Below, piece by piece: positions 11,381 through 22,060 of a DNA stretch of 64,000 bases (position 1 is the stretch's first letter; every line of letters begins with the position of its first letter). Made by a program: the position numbers and the translations under genes. This stretch comes from Theropithecus gelada (lineage: Eukaryota > Chordata > Mammalia > Primates > Cercopithecidae): positions 58,935,888 to 58,999,887 of the forward strand of contig NC_037686.1 of NCBI RefSeq assembly GCF_003255815.1, given 5' to 3'. A model generated the notes under the pieces. That model ran no database searches and was not told the origin of the DNA. It saw only the letters and a program-made list of their open reading frames with translations.

Positions 11381-13112
11381 TGATAAGTGAATTTTTTTTT
11401 GTCTTTTTTTCTATGAAGGTTATAAGCAGTTTAGTTTTTAAATTTCTGATATTCTTCCATCTTTCCTTCCAACAAATAATTATTAAGATCTTAATTTCCT
11501 ATATGTCAGTAAAATACATCAGTAAAATGCGATAGTCTTGATTAGGTCATCTGAAACTGCTGAGTATTAATATCTGCAAAATTTTAATCAGTGGAGATGT
11601 ATTTTTGTCAAAGTCTAAGCTATTTTGTTGCATTTTCACTCACTCTTGAGTACTAGAGGCCCAGCTTCTGTCTACCATTGTGTACTCGATTGCAAACTCA
11701 CTAGATATGAGACTACTTAAAAATATTTAGCAAATAATTTAATATCATATATACCTTATTTTTCTTTCTGGTATGTGGTATAGCTAAACACATTTAGAGA
11801 GCTTGCCTGATGTCAGATTCCCATAAACCAGGAAGCTTGGCAAAGAGCAACGGCTACAATATAAGCAGGGGAAGAAATGAGTGTGTTTCACCTCAGGGTC
11901 GTAGGTAGCTATACAATTAAAATTAGGTAAGTAGAGAAATTATCAGTGCCAATTCATCTCTTTGAATTGTGGAACTCTGATCTGGATTCAGGCTTGCTCT
12001 TATTATATGCTTGCATGATCTTTACAACATGGTAGATACTCTTAAAGTTTCAGTTGTCAAATTCTACACAAGAAGTAGAAAAGGAGAAAAACTATTGTAC
12101 AAGGTATTTCCAAATTACATGGGCATTCTTGTGAACTGATTCAAAATTGAAACTTATATACATATATAGCTTTTTCTCTAAAAACAAATCTGCCGAAGTA
12201 AGAGGTATCTGATGACTTTATTTAATCTAGTTTAGATTTAATTTTAAGTAGTGATCTTCATAAATGTTTATTTAGAAAAAACATAATTATGTGTAGCACC
12301 TCTATTATGGTGTAAGAATGAAAGGAAGAACTGAGCAACTAGACACTAGCTGAATGAGAGAGGCTAATTATTACCCACTGCTGTACCTCATGGTGTGCCA
12401 TGAGCCCTGAGTGCCTCTTGAATAGAAAGAATCTCTTCTTGTTACAGGGAAAAATGACTCATGGTCAGGATATAGCCTCTCTATTCTTCCTACACAAAGG
12501 AGACAATGCAATTTGAAATGCAGGGGGAAGGGTGCTATCACCATAGAAGCACACATAATTGTACACCCCTGAGAATAATGACATTCTTCATCCATTCCTT
12601 CCCTTTCTTTGTTATTGACTAGAATAGTGTCATCTTTGGCTTTCTGTGTGTTCTTGTATTATGTTGTGTGCAATAATAGAAAGAGTCATTTAATTACTCA
12701 ATTTCTAGTCTTGAGAGAAAAATATTTTATACAGGGATTCCTCTTTTCTTCTACCAGGCAACATACATCAGAAAATAGGCAAAAGAAGGAAATCACTGAT
12801 TTACAAACAGATTGTGTTCCAAGTGTCTGTATGGTAATTGTTTAAAATGACAACAGATGTTGTCAGAGGAACTTTCTGGAAAATAGTGGTAAGCTCTAAC
12901 TTGCATCATGAAAAGCATGATAGAAGGAAATGAAAGAAAGAAAGAAAAATAGAAAAATGAGTAGACACTATGATCACTCACTGAAAGGGAAAGAGGACCT
13001 AATAAGACAAAGATAACTTTGTAACTCAATGTTCCTCAACTACAATTCAATCTATTATATTAACATGATATATGCATGTAACCACTCATATTACTGGTCT
13101 TTCTTATTGTGG
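11381..13112. other. Unassigned AT-rich stretch
   Basis: No gene or known repeat is seen. Only short A-rich or GAAA-type patches occur (for example near 12932-12948). Confidence 0.5.

Positions 13113-13166
<54 letters not shown>
13113..13166. repeat. (AT)21 microsatellite forming a perfect 54 bp palindrome
   Basis: The array acatac, then 21 AT units, then gtatgt is fully self-complementary. It is likely length-polymorphic and could extrude as a cruciform. Confidence 0.95.
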
Positions 13167-13688
13167 TCTACCTTAATTATTTGCATATTTTCGTAATTTT
13201 TGCACATTTCCAATTAAAAATTGTATAATTAATTTTATTCCAACTAGTTATTTACAAAGAATGATGTTGTCTTTTTAAAAAAAGGAAAATGATAAAGGGT
13301 TCAAATAAGAACAGGTGGAGAAAGAAATAATTAACGTCTGAGTGAGAACATTTTTCAGAAGTCTCGTAAGTTTTAGCATAAATGAACTTGCCTTTACAAT
13401 CTATATTCAAGCAGGTATGAAAATAAAGAATATACATTATTTAAATAACTTCAATTATTTAATTGTCCATTTGCATTTTAATATGAATTTTGATTTCACC
13501 ACCTGAGACTTTCCAGAAGGCCAGGATTTAAATATTAAAGCAATTAAGGACTGAGAAAATTGTGAAATTTTTCTCTGATCTGTTCAATAATTGTGTCTGC
13601 TGCCATCCACTGAACCTACCTTTGTCAGGCTAGAATGAAGGCCCTTTCCATCACAACAGTAAGTGCCCTAAATTTTAAAATGTGGTCC
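13167..13688. other. Unassigned AT-rich stretch
   Basis: No gene or known repeat is seen. Confidence 0.5.
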
Positions 13689-13800
13689 TGTCTTAGTTTG
13701 TTTAGTTTGTTTTGTGCTGCGATAACGGAATATCTGAGACTAGGTAATTTATATTAAAAAGAGATTTATTTCTCATACTTCTGGAGGCTAAGACATCCAA
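13689..13800 (-). mobile_element. MaLR (MLT1/MST-like) LTR end, truncated
   Basis: The + strand reads tgtcttagtttg, then ttttgtgctgcgataacgga and gagactaggtaatttatatt, the reverse complement of a MaLR 3' end. A small duplication (tttagtttg) is present. It stops abruptly at an Alu fragment. Confidence 0.75.
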
Positions 13801-13805
13801 AGTCT

Positions 13806-14015
13806 CGCCTCAGCCTCCTGAGTATCTGGAAACACAGATGCATGTATATGGAAGCACAGAAAAAATAAAAATAAAAATAAAAACTGTATTTTTCTGTAGA
13901 GAAGACATTTTGTCATGCTGCCCAGGTTGGTCTTGATCTTCTGGGCTCAAGGGATCCTCCCACCTCAGCTTCTCAAAGTCCTGGGATTTCAAACTTGAGC
14001 TACCATGCTCGGCTG
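13806..14015 (-). mobile_element. Alu fragment lacking its 3' end
   Basis: It starts inside the Alu at cgcctcagcctcctgagtat and runs to the 5' end (taccatgctcggctg). An AAAAT-type expansion at about 13860-13883 replaces the middle linker. With no poly-T side and a direct join to the MaLR piece, the junction looks like a deletion product. Confidence 0.85.
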
Positions 14016-14040
14016 TCTACATTAATTCTCCTGCCAAATG

Positions 14041-14255
14041 TATATTTATTTAAAATAATTGCATATATATGTATATATAATGTGTGAGTGAGTGATTATG
14101 TTTGTGTGTTGTGTATAAACTGGGACTAGGTTACAACCTTGAAGTGCTCTAATAAAATAATTTTGGCTGAAGTTTTCTATTTTTGTCCATTCAATCTTTG
14201 CAGTTTTTCATCTCTTAAAATAAATTACTGCCTCTTAGTATAAATTTCATAATGG
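14041..14255 (+). repeat. Direct-repeat copy 1 (partner at 15820-16061)
   Basis: Shares a long diverged match with 15820-16061: tatttatttaaaataattgc, aatgtgtgag, then ctctaataaaataat, ttggctga, tcaatctttgcagtttttca and the ttagtataa end. It contains an AATAAA-like site. No known family is recognised. Confidence 0.8.
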
Positions 14256-14431
14256 AATCCTGAAGGAATCTTAAATTCAGAAAAAGCTTTAAAAAGTATT
14301 ATAGCATGTGTAGAGTTGGACCTTTAATAAATTTGTCAAAGAATTATATTTGCTTTCTCCTTGAATAGAAAGCAATTATAGAGATGACACATTTTGGGGA
14401 CTCATTTTATTTTACTGTGACAGCCACTCCT

Positions 14432-14700
14432 TTGGTGTGAATGTTTATGTGCCCCAAATAGATACGCTGAAACTTAGTTCCCAATACAATGGTTCTAAGA
14501 GGTAGACCTTTGGAAGGTGAGTAAATCTTGAGGGAGGAGTCCTCATCAATGGGATTAGTGTTTTTGTAAAAGAGGACCCAGAAAACTGCCTTGTTCCTTC
14601 CATCATGTGAGGACACAGCTAGAGGTACCTATTATGAACAAGACACTGAATCTCCTGACACCTTGGTCTTGGACTTCTTGCTTCCGAAAACCTGTTTGAA
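14432..14700 (+). mobile_element. MLT1-like MaLR LTR
   Basis: Follows MLT1 in order: the tttatgtgccccaaatagat start region, aagaggtagacctttggaag, gagtcctcatcaatgggatt, aaaagaggacccagaaaact, catgtgaggacacagct and ttggtcttggacttcttgc. The 3' end is missing or diverged. Confidence 0.8.
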
Positions 14701-14922
14701 ACCAAAAACTAGGACCAAAAAAAAAAAACGATTGTTTTAGAGTTATATATCTCAGCACATATTTCCCCACCAATTTTCCCAGGTGTTAGCATCAATGTGA
14801 CTAATTACACTGAACTTTTATGACATGGCTATCACATTCCAGAAAGTGTACTCAGTACTAAGCACTTAAAGATGAGTAAGTCAAAACACTCTTCCAAAAG
14901 AAGCCTAAAGTGTAATAGAGAC

Positions 14923-14923
14923 A

Positions 14924-14962
<39 letters not shown>

Positions 14963-14966
14963 ATTA
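14923..14966 (+). repeat. (ATAA)n microsatellite
   Basis: About eleven near-perfect ataa units. Likely an A-tail-type expansion next to the MER5A-like element. Confidence 0.95.
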
Positions 14967-14979
14967 AGTCATTTTAGGG

Positions 14980-15200
14980 TAGGGTTTCTCAACCTCAGCA
15001 CTATTGGAATTTGGGACCAAATAATGCTTCGAGGTAGGGTCTGCCCTGTGCTTTGTAGGATGTTTAGCTGCGTCCCTGGCGTCTATCCATTGAATCCTAA
15101 CATCTACACACATTCCCTCTAAATGATCAGAAGCAAAAACTTCTTCAGATTTTAGCAAATGTCCCCTAGTGGCAAATCACCCCCAGGTGAGAACCTTTGC
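14980..15200 (-). mobile_element. MER5A-like hAT-Charlie DNA transposon
   Basis: The left end tagggtttctcaacctcagc and right end ggtgagaacctttgctc are the degenerate terminal repeats of MER5A. Between them lie the ctgtgctttgtaggatgttt, tggcgtctatcca and tgtcccctagtggcaaat blocks. It is a non-autonomous element with no coding content. Confidence 0.85.
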
Positions 15201-15284
15201 TCTAGTGTGATACATGCAAAAACCAAAGTGTTAAGAAATACAAATTTAACTAGATTATGAAAGGATTAATTCTGGTATGCATGG

Positions 15285-15690
15285 GGAGTGCAGGAAAGGA
15301 GGGGTGAGAGTCATACTCACACAGCACTTTTTCTGAACAGCCTCCTGAACTATCACTAGGATAGTGCACAAGTCAGCCAGGAGGAGGTGAGCTCATTACA
15401 GGGAAGGAGACAGCTTGTGCAAAACATGAAGACCTGAAGGATCACGGGGATTCTTGATTCATCATTCCACACTGTATTAGGGAGGTTCAGAAAATAAGCC
15501 AGTTTGTTATGTAGGTGCTAGATCACAGTAGACACTGAGAACTTTCTAAGAAACTGGCAAAAAAAATCCTGTTTGTGATGGGGGAAATAATGATCATTTT
15601 CACAGACAAGTAATTTGATCAGATTTCAGGTTGAGAAATGCAAATTGGTTGCAGTGTGAAGGAAAAAAGAACTGAAGGGAGACAGTTATA
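15285..15690 (+). mobile_element. Ancient interspersed repeat, family not named
   Basis: The text resembles a very old mammalian repeat that I know as a pattern but cannot name: aggtga..ggaaggagacagcttgtgc, then gatcagatttcaggttgaga and ttggttgcagtgtgaagg. A different portion of what looks like the same family lies at 61760-62480. Confidence 0.45.
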
Positions 15691-15819
15691 TATAAGTTAA
15701 GTACTTGACTGTATGTAGGCAAAAATACAGAGAAGAAGGAAGAGGAGTATCTACCTTTGAGTATAACTGGGAAAATATATTAAACTGAGTTTTTGGTTCA
15801 TAATGAACATAATTATATT

Positions 15820-16061
15820 TATATTTATTTAAAATAATTGCTTATTATGTATATTTAATGTGTGAGCATGTGTGTGCATGTGTTTATAAACTGATTCCAG
15901 GTTCCAATCTTTTTTTTTTTTAATTTGTGGGTATCAATCTTGCAGCACTCTAATAAAATAATGACTTTGGCTGATGTTTTCCATTTTTTGTCAATTCAAT
16001 CTTTGCAGTTTTTCATCGCTTATGATAAATGACTACTTCTTAGCATAAGTTTTATAAAAAG
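15820..16061 (+). repeat. Direct-repeat copy 2 (partner at 14041-14255)
   Basis: Diverged duplicate of 14041-14255, same orientation, about 1.78 kb away. It carries an extra T run plus aatttgtgggtat at about 15910-15934 that copy 1 lacks. It also keeps the ctctaataaaataa polyadenylation-like site. Confidence 0.8.
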
Positions 16062-18091
16062 AAACATTACATTGAAAATGGCCTAAAGCTATTTGGACTG
16101 AGCCATATAGCAGACACTTGGTTTCTATGCTTGGGCCCATATCACCATTGGATGCCTTTACATTTTTTAACATGTTGACTCCCAACAGTCAACATCTGTC
16201 TCTTTCTAGAAGCCTTCCCTCAGGTTGTGATATCCTGCCTGCTGGCACTTGTGGGTCAGGACATTGCCTGGGAGCTTACATTTGTTTCTGAGATGGCACT
16301 CAAAAGGGACAGGAGGAGAAATGCTCCAGCTCTTCTGCTCCTGAGCAGGGCAACTCCTATGTTGCCCGTGCTAGCCCTGGAGCTTCCCTGCAGGATGGAA
16401 CCAAAGTTACTCCTTATCAGATTTTGCTTGATATTTCACCTTTCCTTAGCCTCCATCCCTTCCTAGTACTTGCTTTCTCTACACACTTGACTAGTGTTTC
16501 CAGAAGTCAGTTGTTAATACGCAACACGAATCCTTGTCTCGAGACCGACTTTTGGCAAATCCAACCTTTCAGTTTGTTTGTTTGCTTGTTTGTTTGTTTC
16601 AGGTACCAGTGGAATACTGGAGATGACTAATCATCATTAGGATATCTGGAGATGAATACAAAAAAAATCTGGTTGAAGTTTTAGGTTATGTGGATCTTAA
16701 GAAAATAATCGTCATTTTTAACTGTTCTTTATGTCTTATCCTATGTAACACTATTCAGTCAAGTCTCTCAACATTTGGATTTAATGCCTTTCATATAAAA
16801 GAAATATGAACACAGATTTGTTGATGTATGAACTGACCCTTGGTGGGTAGCAAAATTAGCGTCCTGTCCTATTTCCAGTATACTTTTTTTCATTACGACC
16901 TCTTTTGCATTTGACATTTGAGCTAGAGTTTTCTCATTAACCCTGACATTTACTAATTCATTTGCTTGTTCTCTTATTCATTTATTTATTCTTGCATTCA
17001 TTGATAATAAATGTTGTTATCTGTAAAGTGCCAGGCTCTGTGTTAGTCACTAGGAAACAATCATGCATTAAAGAGTTCCTTTTCTATACGCAAAGTAACA
17101 CTAATGTGTAATATCTTAGAGGCATATGCTCCTGTCAGTTAATAAAAGATAAATAATTTGCTACATTGTATCATGGACTATTAAGATATTACACATCATA
17201 GCCATTTTTAAAAGTTAAAGCATAACTAAAGATAAATTGGGCAATCTTGCTTTATACATACAAAACATTAAAAAAAACTAAATGCTAAAAGGAAGAAATT
17301 GGTCAGTTAAAATCAGAGTGGTTTTGCATAAACAGGCTGCAGGACAGACACTGAATCTCTCTTATGCTTTAGACAAAGCATGATGGGAATGTGCAGTTAG
17401 GGGCTACCTGAGATTTTTCCTGATGTAACTTCAAGAGTCTTAATAAGAACTATGATCCCCACTACGCTGTGTGCTCACCCTAGCTGAATCTCCAATGCTG
17501 CCCAGAACTGTAATTTTTATGATAAAGCTCCTATTAAGTGTTCATTTAATTGAATAATTGCATTTAATTAATCAAAATACTGTTCATAGGCAATGAAATC
17601 CATTATCCCCACATTACACATGAAGTAATATTCAAATAGTCTCAGGAGGCTAGCACACAATAAATTCTTAGTAATATCTTCTATCTATAGCACTGTTTTT
17701 CTAAAAGTTATCTTTGCCTGAGCAAAGTACTAAGGAAATAATAGACGTGCCTTCTCCCTATTTAAGACCTTGTATGAGGGTGGTAGGTGGCTGTTTACAT
17801 CCTCTGTGTATGAAAACAACCTAGGAACTAGGAGTCAAAAGTATAAGTTTATGGGTAGCTCAGATACTCCCTGCTACATCTCTCCTTTGTATAGTTTTTA
17901 AAAATGTATTTAACTTCTAATATCTTTCATGTTATTATTTGAATGAGGAGAAACAGTGCTGTAGCTTAGAATAGAGCTTCATAGTTTTTAAGGTGTTTCC
18001 ATTATGGCATGAGCATATTAGAGACAGTTCTCTGTCTACCTTGCAAGGATGCATCAAGGTCAAAAAGTACTTAGAATACATAAAATGTTTC
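16062..18091. other. Mostly unassigned; GTTT run, weak L2 and MIR traces
   Basis: No gene is seen. A gtttgtttgcttgtttgttt-type run lies at about 16571-16600. About 16955-17080 resembles an antisense L2 3' end (cattcatt..aaagtgccaggctctgtgtt). About 17590-17640 has a MIR-like attatccccacatt patch. None is strong. Confidence 0.4.

Positions 18092-18127
<36 letters not shown>
18092..18127 (+). repeat. (GT)n microsatellite
   Basis: About seventeen uninterrupted gt units; likely polymorphic and able to form Z-DNA. Confidence 0.95.
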
Positions 18128-18129
<2 letters not shown>

Positions 18130-18432
18130 CGTATTTAAAGAAATCGTAATACTAATATGTTTGACTTGTCAGATTCATGTGGAACTCCTCCAAGGACATA
18201 AAATTGATTTCTCATTAATGAAAACCAGAAAGAAAGTAGAAGTGATTAATAAAAACTGCATAGGACAGTGATGAAATAAAAAATATTTTTAGTAGCTCTT
18301 ATCAAATATCTTGGTGTCTATGGATGTTCTGTTTTTTACAAGTTGTTGCTATAGTTTAGCTGCAGATAACTCCCAAACACTGAATTCCAAACTTCTGTTT
18401 CAGCGGAATAAGTATCAGTACATTCTAAAGGT

Positions 18433-18460
18433 AAAAAACAAACAAACAAACAAACAAAAA
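18433..18460 (+). repeat. (CAAA)n short array
   Basis: Five caaa units flanked by A runs. Confidence 0.85.
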
Positions 18461-19844
18461 TTCTTTGTTCCTGAGGTTGCAACATCCTACATTCCTTGCT
18501 ATCTTAAAGTACTCTAACCGGAAAGGAACATCACCGGAGGTAAACACTCTGAACAGATATATTTGGTGGTTATTTTGTAAATGAATTTCTTTCTTTTGAA
18601 ATGTTTGACCTCATTTTTATATTTTGAAATTTTGAAACTTCATGGGTTTTTAATTTTATAGCTATGTAGTAAGACAATACAGAACGGAAGATTATATGTG
18701 TGAAATTTCCTTTTTTATTGTATGCTAGCAACCTTTCCAAACATTCTCAAACAAAAGGAATCCATGATTCAAAGATTAGCTCAGAAACATAATGTAGGTT
18801 GTTAGAATTCGAGCATGCACTCAAATAATGCAAATGTGCATAAAGAGGATAGACCTTCTGGGCAGGAAGAAAACAACTCTCTTTCAATAAACAATACATA
18901 TAATTCTTGCTTTGACAGCTGACTTAAAGATCCCTCATGGTAGAGGAAGAAATTTCTCCATTAACAGTGACACAGGTTTCATTGATTAGTTGTCGGGGTG
19001 ATTAAATATTTTTTCTCTTGGAACATCACATACTAAAAGATTATTCACCAAAAAGACATATAGCAATGACAATATTCACTATATTATATATTTTCCTATG
19101 TTACTATTTTTATTCTAATTTTTTATTCAAATTTGTGTCTTTAAAAAAGATTCCATCGTTCTTAAAATATAAATTATGAAAACCCTCTACATTGATGATA
19201 TTTTATATCCTTAACAAAGTAATCTACCTGCTAATTGCAAGGGGCTGAAATATATACTATATACAATATAATATATAGACCTATAACAATGTAAGTGGCT
19301 CAGAAGATCCACATTAACTTTACTGTAAATAAACTTCAGAGCTAGTTCACAAAAGTGGACACTGGGAGACAATAAAATATATCATTGTTCAACTCAATAA
19401 TATCTCAGTCCCTACCACTTCTCTAAATGTTGATGTATTATCAAGATATCATTAAGACAAATACTAATTTACTTTATAAAATATCAATGTCCTATTAATT
19501 TCAATGAACTCAAAATGACAAAAGAGTAATTGCTTCAGAAATTTAGCAAGACAGTTAAATTAGTCTGCTTATCAAATAAGAAAGTTCTCAAACATCTTTC
19601 ATATCAAATTCCACAGGCTGCCTCTAAAGGATTTATCACACCTTGATATGTGTTCAAAGTTTCAAATATTCCTTCATAGCCTTCTATTGGAACAGATTTC
19701 CCCACTTCCTTGGCCTGAAATTTACATTACAACAATAATTCTTCTGGCTAGCCTCTAAAAACACAACCATGTTCTCTAAAAGACAAAAATTAAAATAAAA
19801 ATGTTCACCATATTAGGTAGAAATGGCTATTTTAAAAATTTACT
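18461..19844. other. Unassigned AT-rich stretch
   Basis: No gene or clear repeat. Its right end leads directly into an L1 ORF2 fragment, so part may be decayed L1. Confidence 0.45.
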
Positions 19845-20577
19845 TGTTAGTGTTCAACACTGCCCTTTAGCAGTGGACAGGTATTCCAGAGAGAGAATCA
19901 ACAAAGAAACATCAGACTTAACTCCCACAGTCTAGACCACACGAATCCGATAAACATTTATAGGACATTTTGCCCAATGACTGCAAAATATGCATTCTTT
20001 TCTTCAGCACATGGATCATTCTCAACAGTAGACCACATGTTAGTTCACAAAAGAAGGCTTAAAACATTCAAAATACTGAAATACTATCAAGCATCTTCTC
20101 TGATCACAACAGATAAAACTAGAAATCAATAAAAATACGAATTTTGGAAATTATATGAACACATGGAAATTAAACAATATGCTCCTGAATGACCAGTTGG
20201 TCAACAAAAAAATTAAAAAGGAAATTGAAAATTTTCTTAAAACAAACTATAATGGAAATAAAACATACCAAACTTGAGGGATACAGCAAAAGCAGTACTA
20301 AGAGGGAAGTTCATAGCTGTAACTACCAACCTTGAAAAAGAGGAAAAACTTCAAATAGACATTCTAACAATGCATCTTAAAGAACTAGAAAAGAAAGAGC
20401 AAACCAAACCCAAAATTAGTAGAAGAAAAGAAATAATAAAGATCAGAGCAGAAATAAATGAAATTGAAATTTTAAAAAAAATACAAAAGATCAATGAAAC
20501 AAAAAGTTGGTTGTTTCATGTTTAAAAAAAAAAAGTTGGCAAACATTTAGCCTTATTAACAAAAAAAGAGGGAAAAC
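19845..20577 (+). mobile_element. L1 ORF2 fragment (endonuclease-to-RT linker region)
   Basis: Nucleotide text and frames follow primate/mammal L1 ORF2: acatttataggacattttgc, tttcttcagcacatggatca, aattaaacaatatgctcctg, then a 84-codon open piece at 20274-20525 with AVLRGKFIA and KIRAEINEIE. It is 5' truncated and ends in the thumb of LARLTK-like sequence. Confidence 0.9.
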
Positions 20578-20840
20578 ACCCTCCCCTGCCCCACTCTCGC
20601 TCCCAAGGACTAACCTTACTAGCCTCCGAAAGTCATCCTTCCACTCTCTATCTCCATGAGTTCAAATGTTTTGATGTTTAGATATTGGGAATAGGTGAGA
20701 ACATGTCTTTCTGTGCTCATTTCACTTAACATAGCGATACCCAGGTTCATGCATGTTGTTGCACATGACAAGATTTTATTTTTTTTCATGGCTGATAGTA
20801 CTCTGTTGTGTATATGCATGGCATTTTCTTTATTCATAGC
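20578..20840 (-). mobile_element. L1 3'UTR fragment, inverted against its neighbour
   Basis: The + strand is the reverse complement of an L1 3'UTR: ccactctctatctccatgag, gtgagaacatgtctttctgt, cattttctttattcatag. It meets the forward ORF2 piece at about 20577 and an Alu fragment at about 20848. Confidence 0.8.
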
Positions 20841-20847
20841 AGGTTTG

Positions 20848-21063
20848 AATCCCTAGGCTCAAGCGATTCTCCTGCCTCAGCCTCATGAGTAGCTACAACT
20901 ACAGACCCACAGCACCAGACGCAACTAAATTTTTCTTTGTGTGTGTAGAGATGGGGCCTCATCACATGGCCTGTGCTGGTTCAAACACCTGGCCTCAAGC
21001 AATCCTCTCACCTCAGCCTCCCAAAGTGCTGGGATTATAGGAATGAGCCACCAACACCTAGCC
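20848..21063 (-). mobile_element. Alu fragment lacking its 3' end
   Basis: Starts at ggctcaagcgattctcctgc and runs to the 5' end (gccaccaacacctagcc). There is no poly-T on the left, so the 3' end was lost; a rearrangement is more likely than simple insertion. Confidence 0.9.
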
Positions 21064-21215
21064 ATCAATTGATTTTTGACAAAGATGCCAAAACTACATT
21101 ATAGGAAAAGGACAGTCTCTTCAATATATAGCATTGGCCAAACTGGATATACACATACAGAAGAATAGAATTAGGTCCGTAGTTTACACCCTATACAAAA
21201 ATAAGCTCATATATT
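21064..21215 (+). mobile_element. L1 ORF2 C-terminal fragment
   Basis: Follows L1 ORF2: ttgatttttgacaaagatgc, aggacagtctcttcaatata, aactggatatacacatacag, atacaaaaataagctcat. It is short and has no open frame. Confidence 0.85.
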
Positions 21216-21629
21216 ATTGGGAATTGTATACATGTCATTTCTTTCATGCTGCTTTCAAGATACCCTTTTCGTGACATTTTAGAATTTGAGTACGGTGTGT
21301 CTAGGCATTAATCTCTTTGAGATCATCATACTTGGAGTTCTTTGAATTTCTTAAATGTTTATATTAAAGTTTCCATCACACTTGGGAAATTCTTGGCTAT
21401 TTTTTCTTTTAATACTCTTTCCGTCCCTTTTTCTTTCCACTTTTTTTCTGGGGTTTCAGTTATGCATATGCCGATACCTTTGATGGTATCTCACAAGCCC
21501 CTGAGGCTCTATCCATTTTTCTTAATTATTTTTTTTGTGTGTTTCTGAGACTAAATAACATCAAATGACCTAACTTCAGATTTGCTGATTTTTTTTATAC
21601 CTCAGATTCACTGTTGTGTTCCTCTTGTA

Positions 21630-21793
21630 AAATTTTCATTTCAGTTATTTCACTTTCTAATTTCTGTGGTTCTTTATATATATATGATGACATCCAGGTT
21701 CATACATGTTGATACATGTTGCACATGACAGGATCATGTGCAATCACATATATATGTATATATAGAGAACCACAGAAATGAAATAAATGAAAA
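21630..21793. repeat. Imperfect inverted repeat with nested hairpin
   Basis: Left arm 21630-21685 and right arm 21748-21793 are inverted copies sharing tttctgtggttct against agaaccacagaaa, with matching AT flanks. The loop holds a perfect inner hairpin, ttgcacatga-cagga-tcatgtgcaa at 21719-21743. Loop text resembles the L1 3'UTR at 20740-20775. Confidence 0.85.
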
Positions 21794-21795
21794 TA

Positions 21796-21888
21796 TACTT
21801 TCTATAGCTTTATTGATAATTTATCTATCTATCTGTCTATATATACATACACACACACACTTTCTATATCTTTATTGATAATTTTTAT
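21796..21888 (+). repeat. 25-base direct repeat flanking a short microsatellite
   Basis: actttctatagctttattga and actttctatatctttattga, each followed by taattt, flank a tatc/taca/caca-rich spacer of about 38 bases. It probably arose by slippage or as part of the adjacent palindrome event. Confidence 0.8.
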
Positions 21889-22060
21889 CTGGTAAGATAA
21901 TGAGGTCATACTTTGCTTTAAATATTTAGATACAGTTTCCTATAGTTCTTTGAAAATATTTGTAATAGCTGATTTGAAATCTCTGAGCAATACCTGAGCT
22001 CTCTCAGGGACAATTTTTATTGACATTTTTCATAGGTTCATAGGTGTTATAATCTTCTTT

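Larger units (their letters stand above)
21236..22060 (-). mobile_element. L1M ORF1 and adjoining 5'UTR (part of one L1M with 22450-23655)
   Basis: The + strand is the reverse complement of L1M ORF1: cattaatctctttgagatca, cttggagttctttgaatttc, tatgcatatgccgatacctt, ccctgaggctctatccattt. It continues through a palindromic insertion (21630-21793) to the ctgatttgaaatctctgagc and gagctctctcagggacaatt blocks of the 5'UTR. Stops are frequent. Confidence 0.8.

Noticed and set aside
14923..15200. Tandem array plus regular-looking spacers considered as a CRISPR-like array
   Set aside because: It is a simple ATAA microsatellite followed by a MER5A-like transposon. The genome is vertebrate and there are no repeat-spacer units.
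20274..20525. Open frame with clear protein similarity
   Set aside because: It is L1 ORF2, truncated on both sides, not a cellular gene.
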